A stretch of DNA of 64,000 nucleotides from JAMXLO01 sp963818775 (GTDB lineage Bacteria; Pseudomonadota; Alphaproteobacteria; Acetobacterales; Acetobacteraceae), in contig CAWFUF010000026.1 in NCBI GenBank assembly GCA_963818775.1, positions 1-64,000 of the forward strand. The letters run 5' to 3'. Below the pieces are notes generated by a model. The model was not told the origin of the DNA and searched no databases. It saw only the letters and a list, made by a program, of their open reading frames with translations. Below are positions 9,262 through 18,274 of the stretch, one piece after another. Every line of letters starts with the position of its first letter. Positions within the stretch are counted from its first letter, which is position 1. A program made the translations under genes and the position numbers.

Positions 9262-11082
9262 TCAGAATGCCTGCCCGAGCCCGAGGTACAGCTCGAACAA
9301 ATCGCCGCCGGGCTGCTTGTTCAGCGGCACAGCGATGTCCGCACGGATCGGCCCAATCGAGGTGTAGTAGCGGAAGCCCACGCCGGCACCGACCCGCCAG
9401 TCGCTGGTGAACGGCGCGCCGTTGGCACTGACCTGGCCGGCGTCAATGAACCCGACGACGCCATAGTTGCCAAGAATGCGCTGACGGAACTCGACGGTCC
9501 CCGCGGAGATCGCGGTGCCGCCGGTCGGGTTGTTATCCGGAAAATGTGGCCCGATCGACTGGTAGCGGAAGCCGCGCACCGTGGAGCTGCCGCCGGCATA
9601 GAACCGCTGATCCGGCGGGAGGCTGAACACCCCCGCCCCAGCGATCTTCCCCACCAGCCCGCGCAAAGCCACGATGCTGCGCCCCTCGCCGGTGAGGTCG
9701 ATGTAGGTCGAGCCGGACGCCTGCATGACGAAGAACGTCGCGCTCTGCCCGCCGAACGACTGTGTCGGTGTGATGCCAGCGCTTGCACGGATACCCTCGC
9801 TTGGGTCGAACTGATTGTTCGTGCTGTCGTAGCGTGCCACGATCGGCACCCCAAACAGGTTGTAGTGCGTGGAGACACTCTCTTGGGTGATCTTCTCCTG
9901 CTCGCCCAGCAGACCGACACTGCCACTCCAATATTGCGTAAACTTGCGGTTGAGCGTCGCCTGCTCGATCACGCCAACCTGGTCGTAGGCCTTCAGGCTT
10001 TGGTCCAGAGCGATGACGTCGAGCTCAAGCTGCTGATCGCGGGTCAGGAAGTCGGGCTTGATGAATTGTGTCTGAAACCGGTAGCCAGGCTTGGTCACGG
10101 CGCTGCCGCCCAGGTTCACCGCCCCGGTCAGATTCAATTGCTCTGCGTTGCCGAACAGGTTGCGATCATGCCAGCCCGCGTTGACGTTGACGCCGAGATC
10201 GGTCGAATAGGCGACGCCCATATCCACCGAATGGAGCTTCCGCTCCGTCACATCCACGGTGATCGGCAGGTTGCCCTCTGCGTCCAACTGACCGGCGGGT
10301 TGTATTCGCACCGTCGAGAATACGCCGAGCGACAGCAGATCTTGCCGCGCCTTGTCGATCGCCGTGGGGCTGAATTGCTCGCCCTGATGGATCAACAAGC
10401 GCCTCCGAACGAAATCCTCGTGCATCGCCTCCAGGCCGTTGATGTGGATCGGTCCGAGGTCAGTACGCGGGCCGGTGTCCGCATCGAAGGTGACGTCGAG
10501 CAGGTGATCGGCCGGGCGTAGGGTGACGGGCGGCAGATCGACCTTGGCCAACGGATAGCCATCGTCGCGGATTGCGCTGAGCAGGCGGTCTCGCGCCGCC
10601 AGAACATCGGCGGCCAGCGCCGGTGCACCAGGGGCAAGGCCGAGCTTGTCGCGCGCATTGGTCGGGACCGATCCGTTGATCCTCACCTCGCCCAGTTGAA
10701 ACTGCTGGCCCAGGTCAAAACTCGCCGCGATCTCGGCCTTGGGTTCGGCCGGCAGTTGGCCGACGATGTCGGGCAACGTGGGATCCGAGACGGGATGGCC
10801 GGCGATCGTGAGGTTCACCTTCGCCGCGTAGTAGCCGTAGCTTTGCAGCACCGTCTGGAACCGGTCGAAGTCCTGACGCGCGCGCTCCACCAGTGAGAAG
10901 CCGCCGACCGGCGCCTTGTCCTGCAGCGAGATCAGCGAGGACGCGTCGTGCAGCGCACCGTCCAGGGTCTTGTTCCCAGTCGGCTTGAGGGTAACAGAAT
11001 AAGGCTGCGGATCGGCCGCTGTAGCTGCGTCCTGCACCAGAACCGTGATTGCAATGATCAGAAGAACAAGGATCCGGCGCAT
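9262..11082 (-). CDS. tamA: TamA, BamA/Omp85-family outer-membrane assembly protein
   Basis: A 606-residue protein. The N-terminus MRRILVLLIIAITVLVQDA is a signal peptide. About residues 30-270 form POTRA domains (for example VRINGSVPTNARDKLGL and PIHINGLEAMHEDFVRRRLL). Residues about 280-606 form the beta-barrel, with the Omp85 motif region RFYAGGSSTVRGFRYQSIGP and a C-terminal Phe (GLGQAF), the usual Bam recognition end. It sits in the outer membrane and partners the downstream TamB. The start lies in a short gap opposite the divergent acyltransferase gene. Confidence 0.94.
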   Translation of the reverse strand: MRRILVLLIIAITVLVQDAATAADPQPYSVTLKPTGNKTLDGALHDASSLISLQDKAPVGGFSLVERARQDFDRFQTVLQSYGYYAAKVNLTIAGHPVSDPTLPDIVGQLPAEPKAEIAASFDLGQQFQLGEVRINGSVPTNARDKLGLAPGAPALAADVLAARDRLLSAIRDDGYPLAKVDLPPVTLRPADHLLDVTFDADTGPRTDLGPIHINGLEAMHEDFVRRRLLIHQGEQFSPTAIDKARQDLLSLGVFSTVRIQPAGQLDAEGNLPITVDVTERKLHSVDMGVAYSTDLGVNVNAGWHDRNLFGNAEQLNLTGAVNLGGSAVTKPGYRFQTQFIKPDFLTRDQQLELDVIALDQSLKAYDQVGVIEQATLNRKFTQYWSGSVGLLGEQEKITQESVSTHYNLFGVPIVARYDSTNNQFDPSEGIRASAGITPTQSFGGQSATFFVMQASGSTYIDLTGEGRSIVALRGLVGKIAGAGVFSLPPDQRFYAGGSSTVRGFRYQSIGPHFPDNNPTGGTAISAGTVEFRQRILGNYGVVGFIDAGQVSANGAPFTSDWRVGAGVGFRYYTSIGPIRADIAVPLNKQPGGDLFELYLGLGQAF

Positions 11083-11167
11083 CTGCTCATGCTAAACGGC
11101 CAAACTTCCCCCGAGTGTCACGGTCGCGCCATTGTTAACAAACCGGGCACGAGCTATCCCGGCCATC

Positions 11168-12112
11168 ATGAGAGAAGGCGCCGTTCGTCCAACCCGGCTG
11201 TCCTCCAGCCGCCCGGTGCTGGCGCGCCAGGGCATGGCGCCGAATGCCGACGTGCTGCCGACCATCGGCGGCGGACTGGCGGCTTTGCTGCGTCCGTTAC
11301 GCGTCGTGCGTCGCGCTTGCGGCGTCCTGCTGTGGACGCTGCCGTGCATGCCTGTCCAGGCGGTCTGCCTGATGCTGCCAGGCCACGCCAAAGCGTCCTT
11401 CGCACGTTTCTACTGGTCGGTGGTCTGCCGTCTGCTCGGGCTGCGAGTACGCTTGATCGGCGCTCCGCCCGGCACTGCGAACGGCCGGCGCGTGGTGTAT
11501 GTCTCCAACCACTCATCGTGGCTCGACATTCCGGTGCTCGGGGGCAGGCTCGACGCCTGCTTCGTGGCGAAGGATGAGGTGGGGGGCTGGCCGTTCGTGG
11601 GCACTATCGCCCGACTGGGCCGCACGGTCTTCATTTCCCGCCAACGCCACGCGACCGGCCGGGAGCGGGACGCGATGCAAGAGAGACTCGCTGCCGGCGA
11701 CAACCTGTTCTTGTTCCCCGAGGGCACGACGTCGGACGGCTCACGCGTGCTGCCGTTCCGCAGTGCCTTCTTCGCGATCGCTGACGGCGACGATCCGCCG
11801 TTAATTCAGCCGGTCTCGGTGGTGTATGACCGGCTGGGCGGGCTGCCGACGGGTCGCGCCAGCCGTCCGGTGTTCGCCTGGTACGGCGACATGGACCTCG
11901 CCTCGCATTTCTGGCGCTTTGCCCAGCACCGCGGCCTGCGCGTCAGCATTCTGCTGCAGCCGCCTCTGGATCCGGCACGCTTCGCCAGCCGTAAGGCGCT
12001 GTCGCACGCGGTATGGCAGGCAGTGGCGGACGGCGCCGCGGTGCTGCGGCAGAACCGACCCGTAACAGCGCCACCGGTGACTGGCGCGGCAGGGCAGCCA
12101 GCGTATGCCTGA
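11168..12112 (+). CDS. 1-acyl-sn-glycerol-3-phosphate acyltransferase (PlsC family)
   Basis: A 314-residue membrane-associated acyltransferase that transfers an acyl chain to lysophospholipid. The HX4D catalytic motif is visible as NHSSWLD, and the second motif as FPEGTTSDGSRVLPF. A hydrophobic segment (WTLPCMPVQAVCLML) precedes the catalytic domain, as in PlsC. The start is uncertain: ATG 11168 is chosen; TTG 11132 and ATG 11234 are in frame, and none has a strong ribosome-binding site. It lies directly upstream of miaB (12-base gap) on the same strand, an arrangement seen in other alphaproteobacteria. Confidence 0.88.
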   Translation: MREGAVRPTRLSSSRPVLARQGMAPNADVLPTIGGGLAALLRPLRVVRRACGVLLWTLPCMPVQAVCLMLPGHAKASFARFYWSVVCRLLGLRVRLIGAPPGTANGRRVVYVSNHSSWLDIPVLGGRLDACFVAKDEVGGWPFVGTIARLGRTVFISRQRHATGRERDAMQERLAAGDNLFLFPEGTTSDGSRVLPFRSAFFAIADGDDPPLIQPVSVVYDRLGGLPTGRASRPVFAWYGDMDLASHFWRFAQHRGLRVSILLQPPLDPARFASRKALSHAVWQAVADGAAVLRQNRPVTAPPVTGAAGQPAYA

Positions 12113-12124
12113 GTATGCCCGAGA

Positions 12125-13600
12125 ATGGTTGACAGGATGACGACCTTTCCTGCCACACTGCCGCCTGCCCAAGGAGACGAACCTGAGCTGCAACGCTTGA
12201 CCCGCTCCACGAGCCCGACGTCCTCTGCATCGATGAGCGAGGTGGAGGCTGGCCCCAAACGCCTGCACGTCATCACCTGGGGCTGTCAGATGAACGTATA
12301 TGACAGCGCCCGGATGGCCGATGTGTTGGCCCCTCTGGGCTATGCACCCGCGCCCGTGCCGGAGGGCGCCGACATGGTGATCCTCAATACCTGCCACATC
12401 CGCGACAAGGCCGCCGAGAAGGTGTTTTCCGAACTTGGCCGGCTGCGTCGGCTCAAGGAACAGCGTGCCGCGGCGGGCGGGCGGATGGTCCTGGCGGTCG
12501 CAGGCTGTGTGGCACAGGCGGAAGGCGCCGAAATCCTGGCGCGCGCGCCGTATGTCGATATCGTGCTGGGTCCGCAGACCTACCATCGGCTGCCCGAAAT
12601 GGTGGCCCGTGCCGCCCGCGCCGGCGGGACGGTGATCGAGACCGATTTCCCGGCCGAGCAGAAATTCGACTTTCTGCCCAACGCGGCGGCGCCGCAGGGG
12701 ATCACCGCGTTCCTGACAATCCAGGAGGGTTGCGACCGGTTCTGCAGCTTTTGTGTGGTGCCCTACACGCGGGGCGCCGAGACCAGCCGCCCGGCGGCCG
12801 CTGTGATCGACGAGGCGCGGCGGCTGGTGGCGCAGGGTGCGCGCGAGATCACGTTGTTGGGGCAGAACGTCAACGCCTGGCATGGCGAGGCCCCGGATGG
12901 GGGCACCTGGGGGCTAGGGCGGCTTCTGCGCGAGCTGGCGGCGCTGCCCGGCCTGATGCGTCTGCGCTACACCACGTCACATCCGCGGGACATGGACGCT
13001 GATCTGGTCGCCGCGCATCGCGACCTGCCGCTGCTGATGCCGTTCCTGCACCTGCCGGTGCAGTCAGGGTCCGATCGCGTGCTGGCCGCGATGAACCGCC
13101 GGCACGCCGCAGCCGACTATCTGCGCCTTGTGGAACGGCTGCGCGCGGCGCGGCCTGACCTGGCGCTTTCGTCCGATTTCATTGTCGGTCACCCCGGCGA
13201 GACCGAGGCTGACTTTCAGGCGACACTGGCTCTCGTGCGCGAGGTGCGCTTCGCCCAGGCGTTCAGCTTCAAATACTCGCCGCGTCCAGGCACACCCGCC
13301 GCAGGTGCGCCGTCGCAAGTGCCGGACGCCGAAAAGGAGAGGCGGCTGACGGAACTCCAGGCCCTGCTTCGCGACCAGCAGACCCAATTCAATGCTGCCT
13401 GTGTCGGGCTCACTCTGCCTGTGCTGTTCACCGGCCCAGGCCGCCATCCCGGCCAAATCGCTGGGCGGTCGCCATTTCTTCAGCCGGTCCATGTAACCGG
13501 ACTGTCAGACCTGATCGGCAAAGAAATACCCGTGCAGATCGCCGCCGCGCTTCCCAATTCATTGTCCGGAACCCTCACCGAGGAGAGAGCCTGCGCTTGA
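12125..13600 (+). CDS. miaB: tRNA-2-methylthio-N6-dimethylallyladenosine synthase
   Basis: A 491-residue radical-SAM methylthiotransferase that adds the methylthio group to i6A37 of tRNAs. It has the N-terminal UPF0004 domain with its three cluster cysteines (WGCQMNVYDS, NTCHIRD, AGCVAQAEG), the radical-SAM CxxxCxxC in CDRFCSFCVVPYTRG, and a C-terminal TRAM-like region. About 40 residues precede the usual start; ATG 12125 is used, but ATG 12233 (MSEVEAGPKRLHVITWGCQMN region) would give a more typical N-terminus. The stop overlaps the TTG start of phoH. It is the first gene of the conserved miaB-phoH-ybeY-corC block. Confidence 0.95.
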   Translation: MVDRMTTFPATLPPAQGDEPELQRLTRSTSPTSSASMSEVEAGPKRLHVITWGCQMNVYDSARMADVLAPLGYAPAPVPEGADMVILNTCHIRDKAAEKVFSELGRLRRLKEQRAAAGGRMVLAVAGCVAQAEGAEILARAPYVDIVLGPQTYHRLPEMVARAARAGGTVIETDFPAEQKFDFLPNAAAPQGITAFLTIQEGCDRFCSFCVVPYTRGAETSRPAAAVIDEARRLVAQGAREITLLGQNVNAWHGEAPDGGTWGLGRLLRELAALPGLMRLRYTTSHPRDMDADLVAAHRDLPLLMPFLHLPVQSGSDRVLAAMNRRHAAADYLRLVERLRAARPDLALSSDFIVGHPGETEADFQATLALVREVRFAQAFSFKYSPRPGTPAAGAPSQVPDAEKERRLTELQALLRDQQTQFNAACVGLTLPVLFTGPGRHPGQIAGRSPFLQPVHVTGLSDLIGKEIPVQIAAALPNSLSGTLTEERACA

Positions 13601-14649
13601 GCCAGACCACCGCGATCCCTGCTATCTCCGCCGCCTCCCCGCACGGCAAGGCCGTGACCCTGCAGTTCAGTGACAATACGCTGCTGCCGTTGCTGCTGGG
13701 CGATCACGACCGGCACATGGTCCGCATCGAGCAGGCACTCGGCGTGCGGCTATCGTGTCGCGGCAACCGGGTAGCGATCACCGGCGAGCCGGCGCGCGTC
13801 GACGCTGCCCAGGCGACTCTGGAGGGGCTGTGGCGCCGCCTGGAACGCGGCGAAAGCATTGGCCGGCCGGATGTGGAGGCAGCGATCCGACTGGCGGATG
13901 CCGATATCGATCCGAGGCTGCCGCTGTCCGATGTGCCGGCAATCCGCACTCGCCGGGGCGCGGTCAGCCCCCGCAGCCCGGGCCAGGCGGCCTACATCGA
14001 GGCATTGGCAACACATGAGATGGTATTCGGCGTCGGGCCGGCCGGCACCGGCAAGACCTACCTCGCCGTGGCGCAGGCCGTCGCGATGCTCCAGGCCGGC
14101 AAGGTGGACCGCATCGTGCTGTCACGTCCGGCCGTAGAAGCCGGGGAACGGTTGGGCTTCCTGCCCGGCGACATGAAGGAGAAGGTCGATCCCTATCTGC
14201 GCCCGCTCTACGACGCACTCCACGACATGCTGCCGGCAGAGCAGGTGCTCCGGCGGATGAACAACGGCGAGATCGAGGTGGCACCGCTGGCGTTCATGCG
14301 CGGTCGCACGCTGGCGCATGCCTATGCGATCCTCGACGAAGCGCAGAACACGACGTCGGTGCAGATGAAGATGTGGCTGACGCGCATGGGGGAGGGAACC
14401 CGCATGGTGGTGACCGGCGATCTGACCCAGGTCGATCTGCCGACCGGCGTGCGCTCCGGTCTGCGCGATGCGCTCGACACCCTGGAGGGCATCCAGGGAA
14501 TCGGCGTGGTGCGCCTCGGCACTCGCGATGTGGTGCGTCATCCGCTGGTCGCGCGCATCGTGGATGCGTATGATCAGCGTGCTGCGGCGGAAGGCGACAA
14601 GCGGCGCGAGGCCCGCCGTCGCGGCGAGAATGAGGGGACCGGCAAATAG
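13597..14649 (+). CDS. phoH: PhoH/YbeZ family ATPase
   Basis: A 350-residue protein that starts with TTG 13597, overlapping the miaB stop (TTGA) and preceded by a GAGGAGAG ribosome site nine bases upstream. It has an N-terminal KH-like nucleic-acid binding region (about 20-100) and a P-loop ATPase core with Walker A GPAGTGKT, Walker B ILDEAQN and a VVTGDLTQVDLP segment. PhoH/YbeZ partners YbeY in rRNA maturation and ribosome quality control, and the ybeY gene begins three bases after its stop. Confidence 0.95.
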   Translation: MSQTTAIPAISAASPHGKAVTLQFSDNTLLPLLLGDHDRHMVRIEQALGVRLSCRGNRVAITGEPARVDAAQATLEGLWRRLERGESIGRPDVEAAIRLADADIDPRLPLSDVPAIRTRRGAVSPRSPGQAAYIEALATHEMVFGVGPAGTGKTYLAVAQAVAMLQAGKVDRIVLSRPAVEAGERLGFLPGDMKEKVDPYLRPLYDALHDMLPAEQVLRRMNNGEIEVAPLAFMRGRTLAHAYAILDEAQNTTSVQMKMWLTRMGEGTRMVVTGDLTQVDLPTGVRSGLRDALDTLEGIQGIGVVRLGTRDVVRHPLVARIVDAYDQRAAAEGDKRREARRRGENEGTGK

Positions 14650-14652
14650 GCG

Positions 14653-15111
14653 ATGGACCCCGAGGCGAGTAGCGGCCCCGCGCAAGCGGGGTTCCGGGAC
14701 GAGGTCAACGTCATCGTTGCGGAGCCGGCCTGGCGCCGGCTGGTCCCGCATGCCGAATCGATCGCCACGCGCGCTGCCCGCGCGGCGGGTGCGAGCGGCA
14801 CCGTGGTGCTGGCCGCCGACCGCACCGTGCGTCGGCTGAACGCGCGCCATCGCCACCGCAACCAGCCAACCAATGTGCTGACCTACACTCAGCCGGCGCC
14901 CGAAATGCTGCTGGCTCTTGGCGTGATCCGTCGGGAGGCGGCAGCCGCGCGGCGTCGTCCGGCACATCATCTCGCGCATCTGGTGGTGCACGGGGCGCTG
15001 CATCTCGCCGGCCACGACCACCACCATCCGGGCGACGCGCGGCGCATGGAGCTCGCCGAGGCGCGAATCCTGCATCGGCTGCGCGTGCCCAACCCGTGGA
15101 AGCGCGCATGA
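14653..15111 (+). CDS. ybeY: Endoribonuclease YbeY (16S rRNA maturation)
   Basis: A 152-residue metal-dependent RNase with the diagnostic H3xH5xH zinc motif visible in LVVHGALHLAGHDHH. It processes the 16S rRNA 3' end and takes part in 70S quality control. The N-terminal domain contains LAADRTVRRLNARHRHRNQPTNVLTY broken across residues 55-80, which matches the family pattern. The stop overlaps the next ATG (ATGA), so it is coupled to the CorC-like gene. Confidence 0.95.
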   Translation: MDPEASSGPAQAGFRDEVNVIVAEPAWRRLVPHAESIATRAARAAGASGTVVLAADRTVRRLNARHRHRNQPTNVLTYTQPAPEMLLALGVIRREAAAARRRPAHHLAHLVVHGALHLAGHDHHHPGDARRMELAEARILHRLRVPNPWKRA

Positions 15112-15995
15112 GCAACGGCAATGGCTCGCGCGCCTCGCTGCTCGACCGATTGCGGCACATGCTCGGTCGCCAGCCGGAGCACAGCCTACGCGAGTCGATC
15201 GCCGAGTTGGTGCAGGAGGCGGCGGACGAGCAGTTGGTGGCGGGCGAACAACCGGAACTCGACCGCCAGGAGCGCGCGCTGATCGCCAACGTGCTGCGCC
15301 TGCGCGAGACCACCGCCGATGACGTGATGGTGCAGCGTGCCGACATCGTCGCGATGCGGGTCGATGTGACGCTGGAGCAGGCGCTCCAGCAGATCCGCAC
15401 CGAGGGCCACTCGCGGCTGCCGGTCTACCGTGAGCAGCTCGATGACATCGTGGGCATGGTGCACATCAAGGACGTGTTCGCCTATGTCGGTCGGCCGGAG
15501 GCGTTCTCGCTGGAGGCGATCCTGCGGAAGCCGCTGATGGTGGCTCCCCAGATGCCGGTGCTGGATCTGCTGTTGCAGATGCGCCAGCAGCGCATGCACC
15601 TGGCGCTGGTGATCGACGAATACGGCGGCGTCGACGGACTGGTGACGATCGAGGATCTGGTCGAGACCATCGTCGGCGACATCGCCGATGAGCACGACGA
15701 GGTGCAGGCGGCGATGGTGGTGGAACGGCCTGATGGGGCGCTCGACATCAACGCGCGCCTGCCGGTGGAGGAGTTCGAGCACCGCATGGGTCCCGTCCTG
15801 TCGGAGGACGAACGCGATGCCGACATCGAGACGGTCGGCGGCTTGGTGTTCACGCTGGCCGGGCGGGTGCCGACGAAGGGCGAGGTGATCAGCCACCCAT
15901 CGGGGATCGAATTCCGTGTGCTTGACGCTGACCCACGTCAGATCCGACGGCTGCGCGTCCGTCGCCCAAGCGAGCAGGCCGCGGCGGCCGAATAG
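15108..15995 (+). CDS. CorC/TlyC-type hemolysin-family protein with paired CBS domains
   Basis: A 295-residue cytoplasmic protein. Two CBS domains span about residues 65-185 (TTADDVMVQRADIVAM, LVIDEYGGVDGLVTIEDLVE), followed by a CorC_HlyC domain at about 205-285 (TVGGLVFTLAGRVPTKGE). The family is linked to Mg/Co efflux or, by older naming, hemolysin. The start is ATG 15108, inside the ybeY stop; a TTG/GTG further upstream is unnecessary. It closes the conserved block. In many alphaproteobacteria lnt follows; here a FUSC gene follows after 51 bases. Confidence 0.92.
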   Translation: MSNGNGSRASLLDRLRHMLGRQPEHSLRESIAELVQEAADEQLVAGEQPELDRQERALIANVLRLRETTADDVMVQRADIVAMRVDVTLEQALQQIRTEGHSRLPVYREQLDDIVGMVHIKDVFAYVGRPEAFSLEAILRKPLMVAPQMPVLDLLLQMRQQRMHLALVIDEYGGVDGLVTIEDLVETIVGDIADEHDEVQAAMVVERPDGALDINARLPVEEFEHRMGPVLSEDERDADIETVGGLVFTLAGRVPTKGEVISHPSGIEFRVLDADPRQIRRLRVRRPSEQAAAAE

Positions 15996-16046
15996 ACGGC
16001 GATTGCCTAATCGTTTTGAAATGCGGCAGCTCGACATCAGGCTGCA

Positions 16047-18065
16047 GTGACTATCCGCCGACCAGCAATCAGCGGTTGGCTTCGCGCCGCCGCACCCAAT
16101 CTGCTCTACGGCTTCCGCCTATGGGCCGCGGTGTGTCTCGCACTTTTCTTGGCGTTCTGGTTAGAGCTCGACAACCCATCCTGGGCCGGCGCGACCGCGG
16201 CCCTCGTCTGCCAGCCGGTGCTTGGCGCGGCGCTGCGCAAAGGCTGGTTCCGCCTGATCGGCACCGTCGTCGGTGCGATTGCGGCGGTTGTGCTCAGCGC
16301 CTGCTTCCCGCAGAACCGCGCCGTGTTTCTCCTCGGCCTCGCCATCTGGGGGGCAGCCTGCGCTCTGACGGCCACCTTGCTGCGCAACTTCGCCTCCTAC
16401 GCCGCAGCCCTGTCTGGCTATACGGCGGCGATCATCATCGGCGACGAGCTTGGTGCGATCGGGGGACCGAACGGCGATGCCTTTCAACTCGCTATCGCCC
16501 GCGCCAGCGAGATCTCCCTCGGGATCGTCTGCGCCGGACTGGTGCTGGCCACGACCGATCTCGGCAGCACCCGGCGGCGGCTGGCGACGTTGCTCGCCGG
16601 CCTGTCCGCCGAGATCGCCGGTGGTCTCTCGCGCGCAATTCGAATGCCAGAATCGATGCAGGCGGAGTCACGAACGCAGCGCCGAGGTCTGGCACTTCGA
16701 ATAGCCGGCCTCGGCACCGTGATCGACCAGGCAGCCGGAGAAATCGCGAACCGGCCGTTACGCCCTCGTGCAATACAGGCTGCCGCGGACAGTCTGTTCG
16801 ATGCTGTCACCGCCTGGCACTCGGTTGCGACCCATCTCGAGTTCTTACCGGCGGCGGCCGTGCGAGCGGCTCGGATCGGGGAATCCCTTCCGCCCGATCT
16901 GACAACTCCCGAGGCGATCGAGGATCCGACGCGCTGGCTGAGCGATGCGCGGGCGCTGCGTGCCAGCCTGCACACGGCCGTACGTCGGCTGGTGACGTTG
17001 CCGACTGCGTCGCCGTCGCTGCGGCTTCTCTGCGATAGCACGGCCGAGGGTTTTCTTGCGCTCGGCCGCGCCGCCACCGGAGTGCTGATGATCGATCAAC
17101 CGTGGCTGGTGCGCAAACCGCGGCGCGCGCGCCTGCGCGTGCCCGACCTTTTGCCGGCGCTGATCAATGCCATGCGCGCGTTCCTCGCGATCGGCGCAGC
17201 GGCGCTGATATGGATCTGGACCGCGTGGCCGAGTGGCGCGACGTTCATAACTTTTACTGTGATCGCGGTCACACTTTTCGCGCCGCAGGAGGATACGGCG
17301 TACGCGACGGCAAGGGCTTTCACCGCGGGCACGGCTTTGACTGCCGTTCTCGCCGCGGTGGTCGACTTCGCGTTGCTGCCGCAACTGGCGACCTTCGGGG
17401 GCTTGTGCGCAGCGCTGGGCCTGGTGCTGGTGCCGGCCGGCGCATTGGCAGCCCAGCCCAGGCAGCAAGCCGTGTTTGTGGCGGTGCAGGCCAATTTTAT
17501 CCCACTGATCAGCCCATCGAATCCGAGCGTCTATGATCCACCCCGATTTTATAATTCGGCTGTCGCTATACTCGGCGGGATTGCCTTCGCCATGCTCGCG
17601 ATGAGGCTACTGCCGCCGATGCCACCGGCGTGGCGAACGCGCCGGCTTCTGGCGCTGACCTTGCGCGATCTGCGCCGTCTCACGCACGGCAAGCTGCCGC
17701 CGTCGTTTGAGGATTGGGACAGCAAGGTTTATTCTCGGCTTTCAGCGATCCCGGAATCGGTCGACCTGCTACAGCCGGCCCGGCTCGCAGCGGCGCTGTC
17801 GGTCGGCAGGGGAATCATTCGCCTGCGGCGCATCGCTCGGCGGTTCGGGCTCGATGCGGAGGTGAGGGGGGCTATGGACGCGATCGCGGCGGGCAACAGC
17901 GCCGAAGCAATCAGCGCACTTGACCGCTTCGAACGCGCGCTGACCGCATTTCCCTCGACGTCGCCGGGGGCCGGGCCGCGGCTGCGCGCGCGGAGCACGA
18001 TCCGATCCATCGTCGACGCAATGACCCAGCATGCCAGCTATTTCGATGCTAGGGTGCGAGGATGA
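16047..18065 (+). CDS. FUSC-family aromatic-acid/efflux inner-membrane protein (AaeB/YccS-like)
   Basis: A 672-residue protein with the duplicated FUSC layout. An N-terminal set of membrane helices spans about 20-190 (AATAALVCQPVLG-type segment, then LLRNFASYAAALSGYTAAI). A soluble middle region follows, then a second helix set at about 365-530 with FITFTVIAVTLFAPQEDTAYA, and a soluble tail. Start is GTG 16047. The stop overlaps the ATG of the DUF1656 gene (ATGA). With the two following genes it forms an AaeB-AaeX-AaeA-like tripartite exporter. A decayed partial copy lies at 44.3-44.6 kb. Confidence 0.9.
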   Translation: MTIRRPAISGWLRAAAPNLLYGFRLWAAVCLALFLAFWLELDNPSWAGATAALVCQPVLGAALRKGWFRLIGTVVGAIAAVVLSACFPQNRAVFLLGLAIWGAACALTATLLRNFASYAAALSGYTAAIIIGDELGAIGGPNGDAFQLAIARASEISLGIVCAGLVLATTDLGSTRRRLATLLAGLSAEIAGGLSRAIRMPESMQAESRTQRRGLALRIAGLGTVIDQAAGEIANRPLRPRAIQAAADSLFDAVTAWHSVATHLEFLPAAAVRAARIGESLPPDLTTPEAIEDPTRWLSDARALRASLHTAVRRLVTLPTASPSLRLLCDSTAEGFLALGRAATGVLMIDQPWLVRKPRRARLRVPDLLPALINAMRAFLAIGAAALIWIWTAWPSGATFITFTVIAVTLFAPQEDTAYATARAFTAGTALTAVLAAVVDFALLPQLATFGGLCAALGLVLVPAGALAAQPRQQAVFVAVQANFIPLISPSNPSVYDPPRFYNSAVAILGGIAFAMLAMRLLPPMPPAWRTRRLLALTLRDLRRLTHGKLPPSFEDWDSKVYSRLSAIPESVDLLQPARLAAALSVGRGIIRLRRIARRFGLDAEVRGAMDAIAAGNSAEAISALDRFERALTAFPSTSPGAGPRLRARSTIRSIVDAMTQHASYFDARVRG

Positions 18066-18274
18066 GATATGCGGAAATAGATCTGCTAGGCGTCTACGTT
18101 GCCCCCATTGCGTTGATGATCGTCGCTGCGTGGCTGCTGCTGCTTCCGGTGCGCCGCCTTGCGGAGCACTTCGGACTGCTGCGTTTCGTGTGGCATCCCG
18201 CGCTGTTCGTGTTCGCCGTCTACACGATTCTGTTGTCGATGATCGTGCTCCTGGCTGGCAGGATTACCGGCTGA
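18062..18274 (+). CDS. DUF1656 small membrane protein (AaeX-like)
   Basis: A 70-residue protein with two membrane helices (about 10-28 and 43-65) and the family pattern EIDLLGVYVAPIALM near the start and WHPALFVFAVYTILL near the end. It is coupled on both sides: its ATG lies in the FUSC stop, and its TGA overlaps the ATG of the HlyD-like gene (TGATG). DUF1656 proteins occur between FUSC and membrane-fusion genes in aae-type exporters; their exact role is unknown. Confidence 0.9.
   Translation: MRYAEIDLLGVYVAPIALMIVAAWLLLLPVRRLAEHFGLLRFVWHPALFVFAVYTILLSMIVLLAGRITG

Noticed and set aside
8077..10521. Long plus-strand open frame of about 814 codons
   Set aside because: It is antisense to tamA and tamB, Arg/Gln/His-rich and without domains; long shadows are expected at this GC content.
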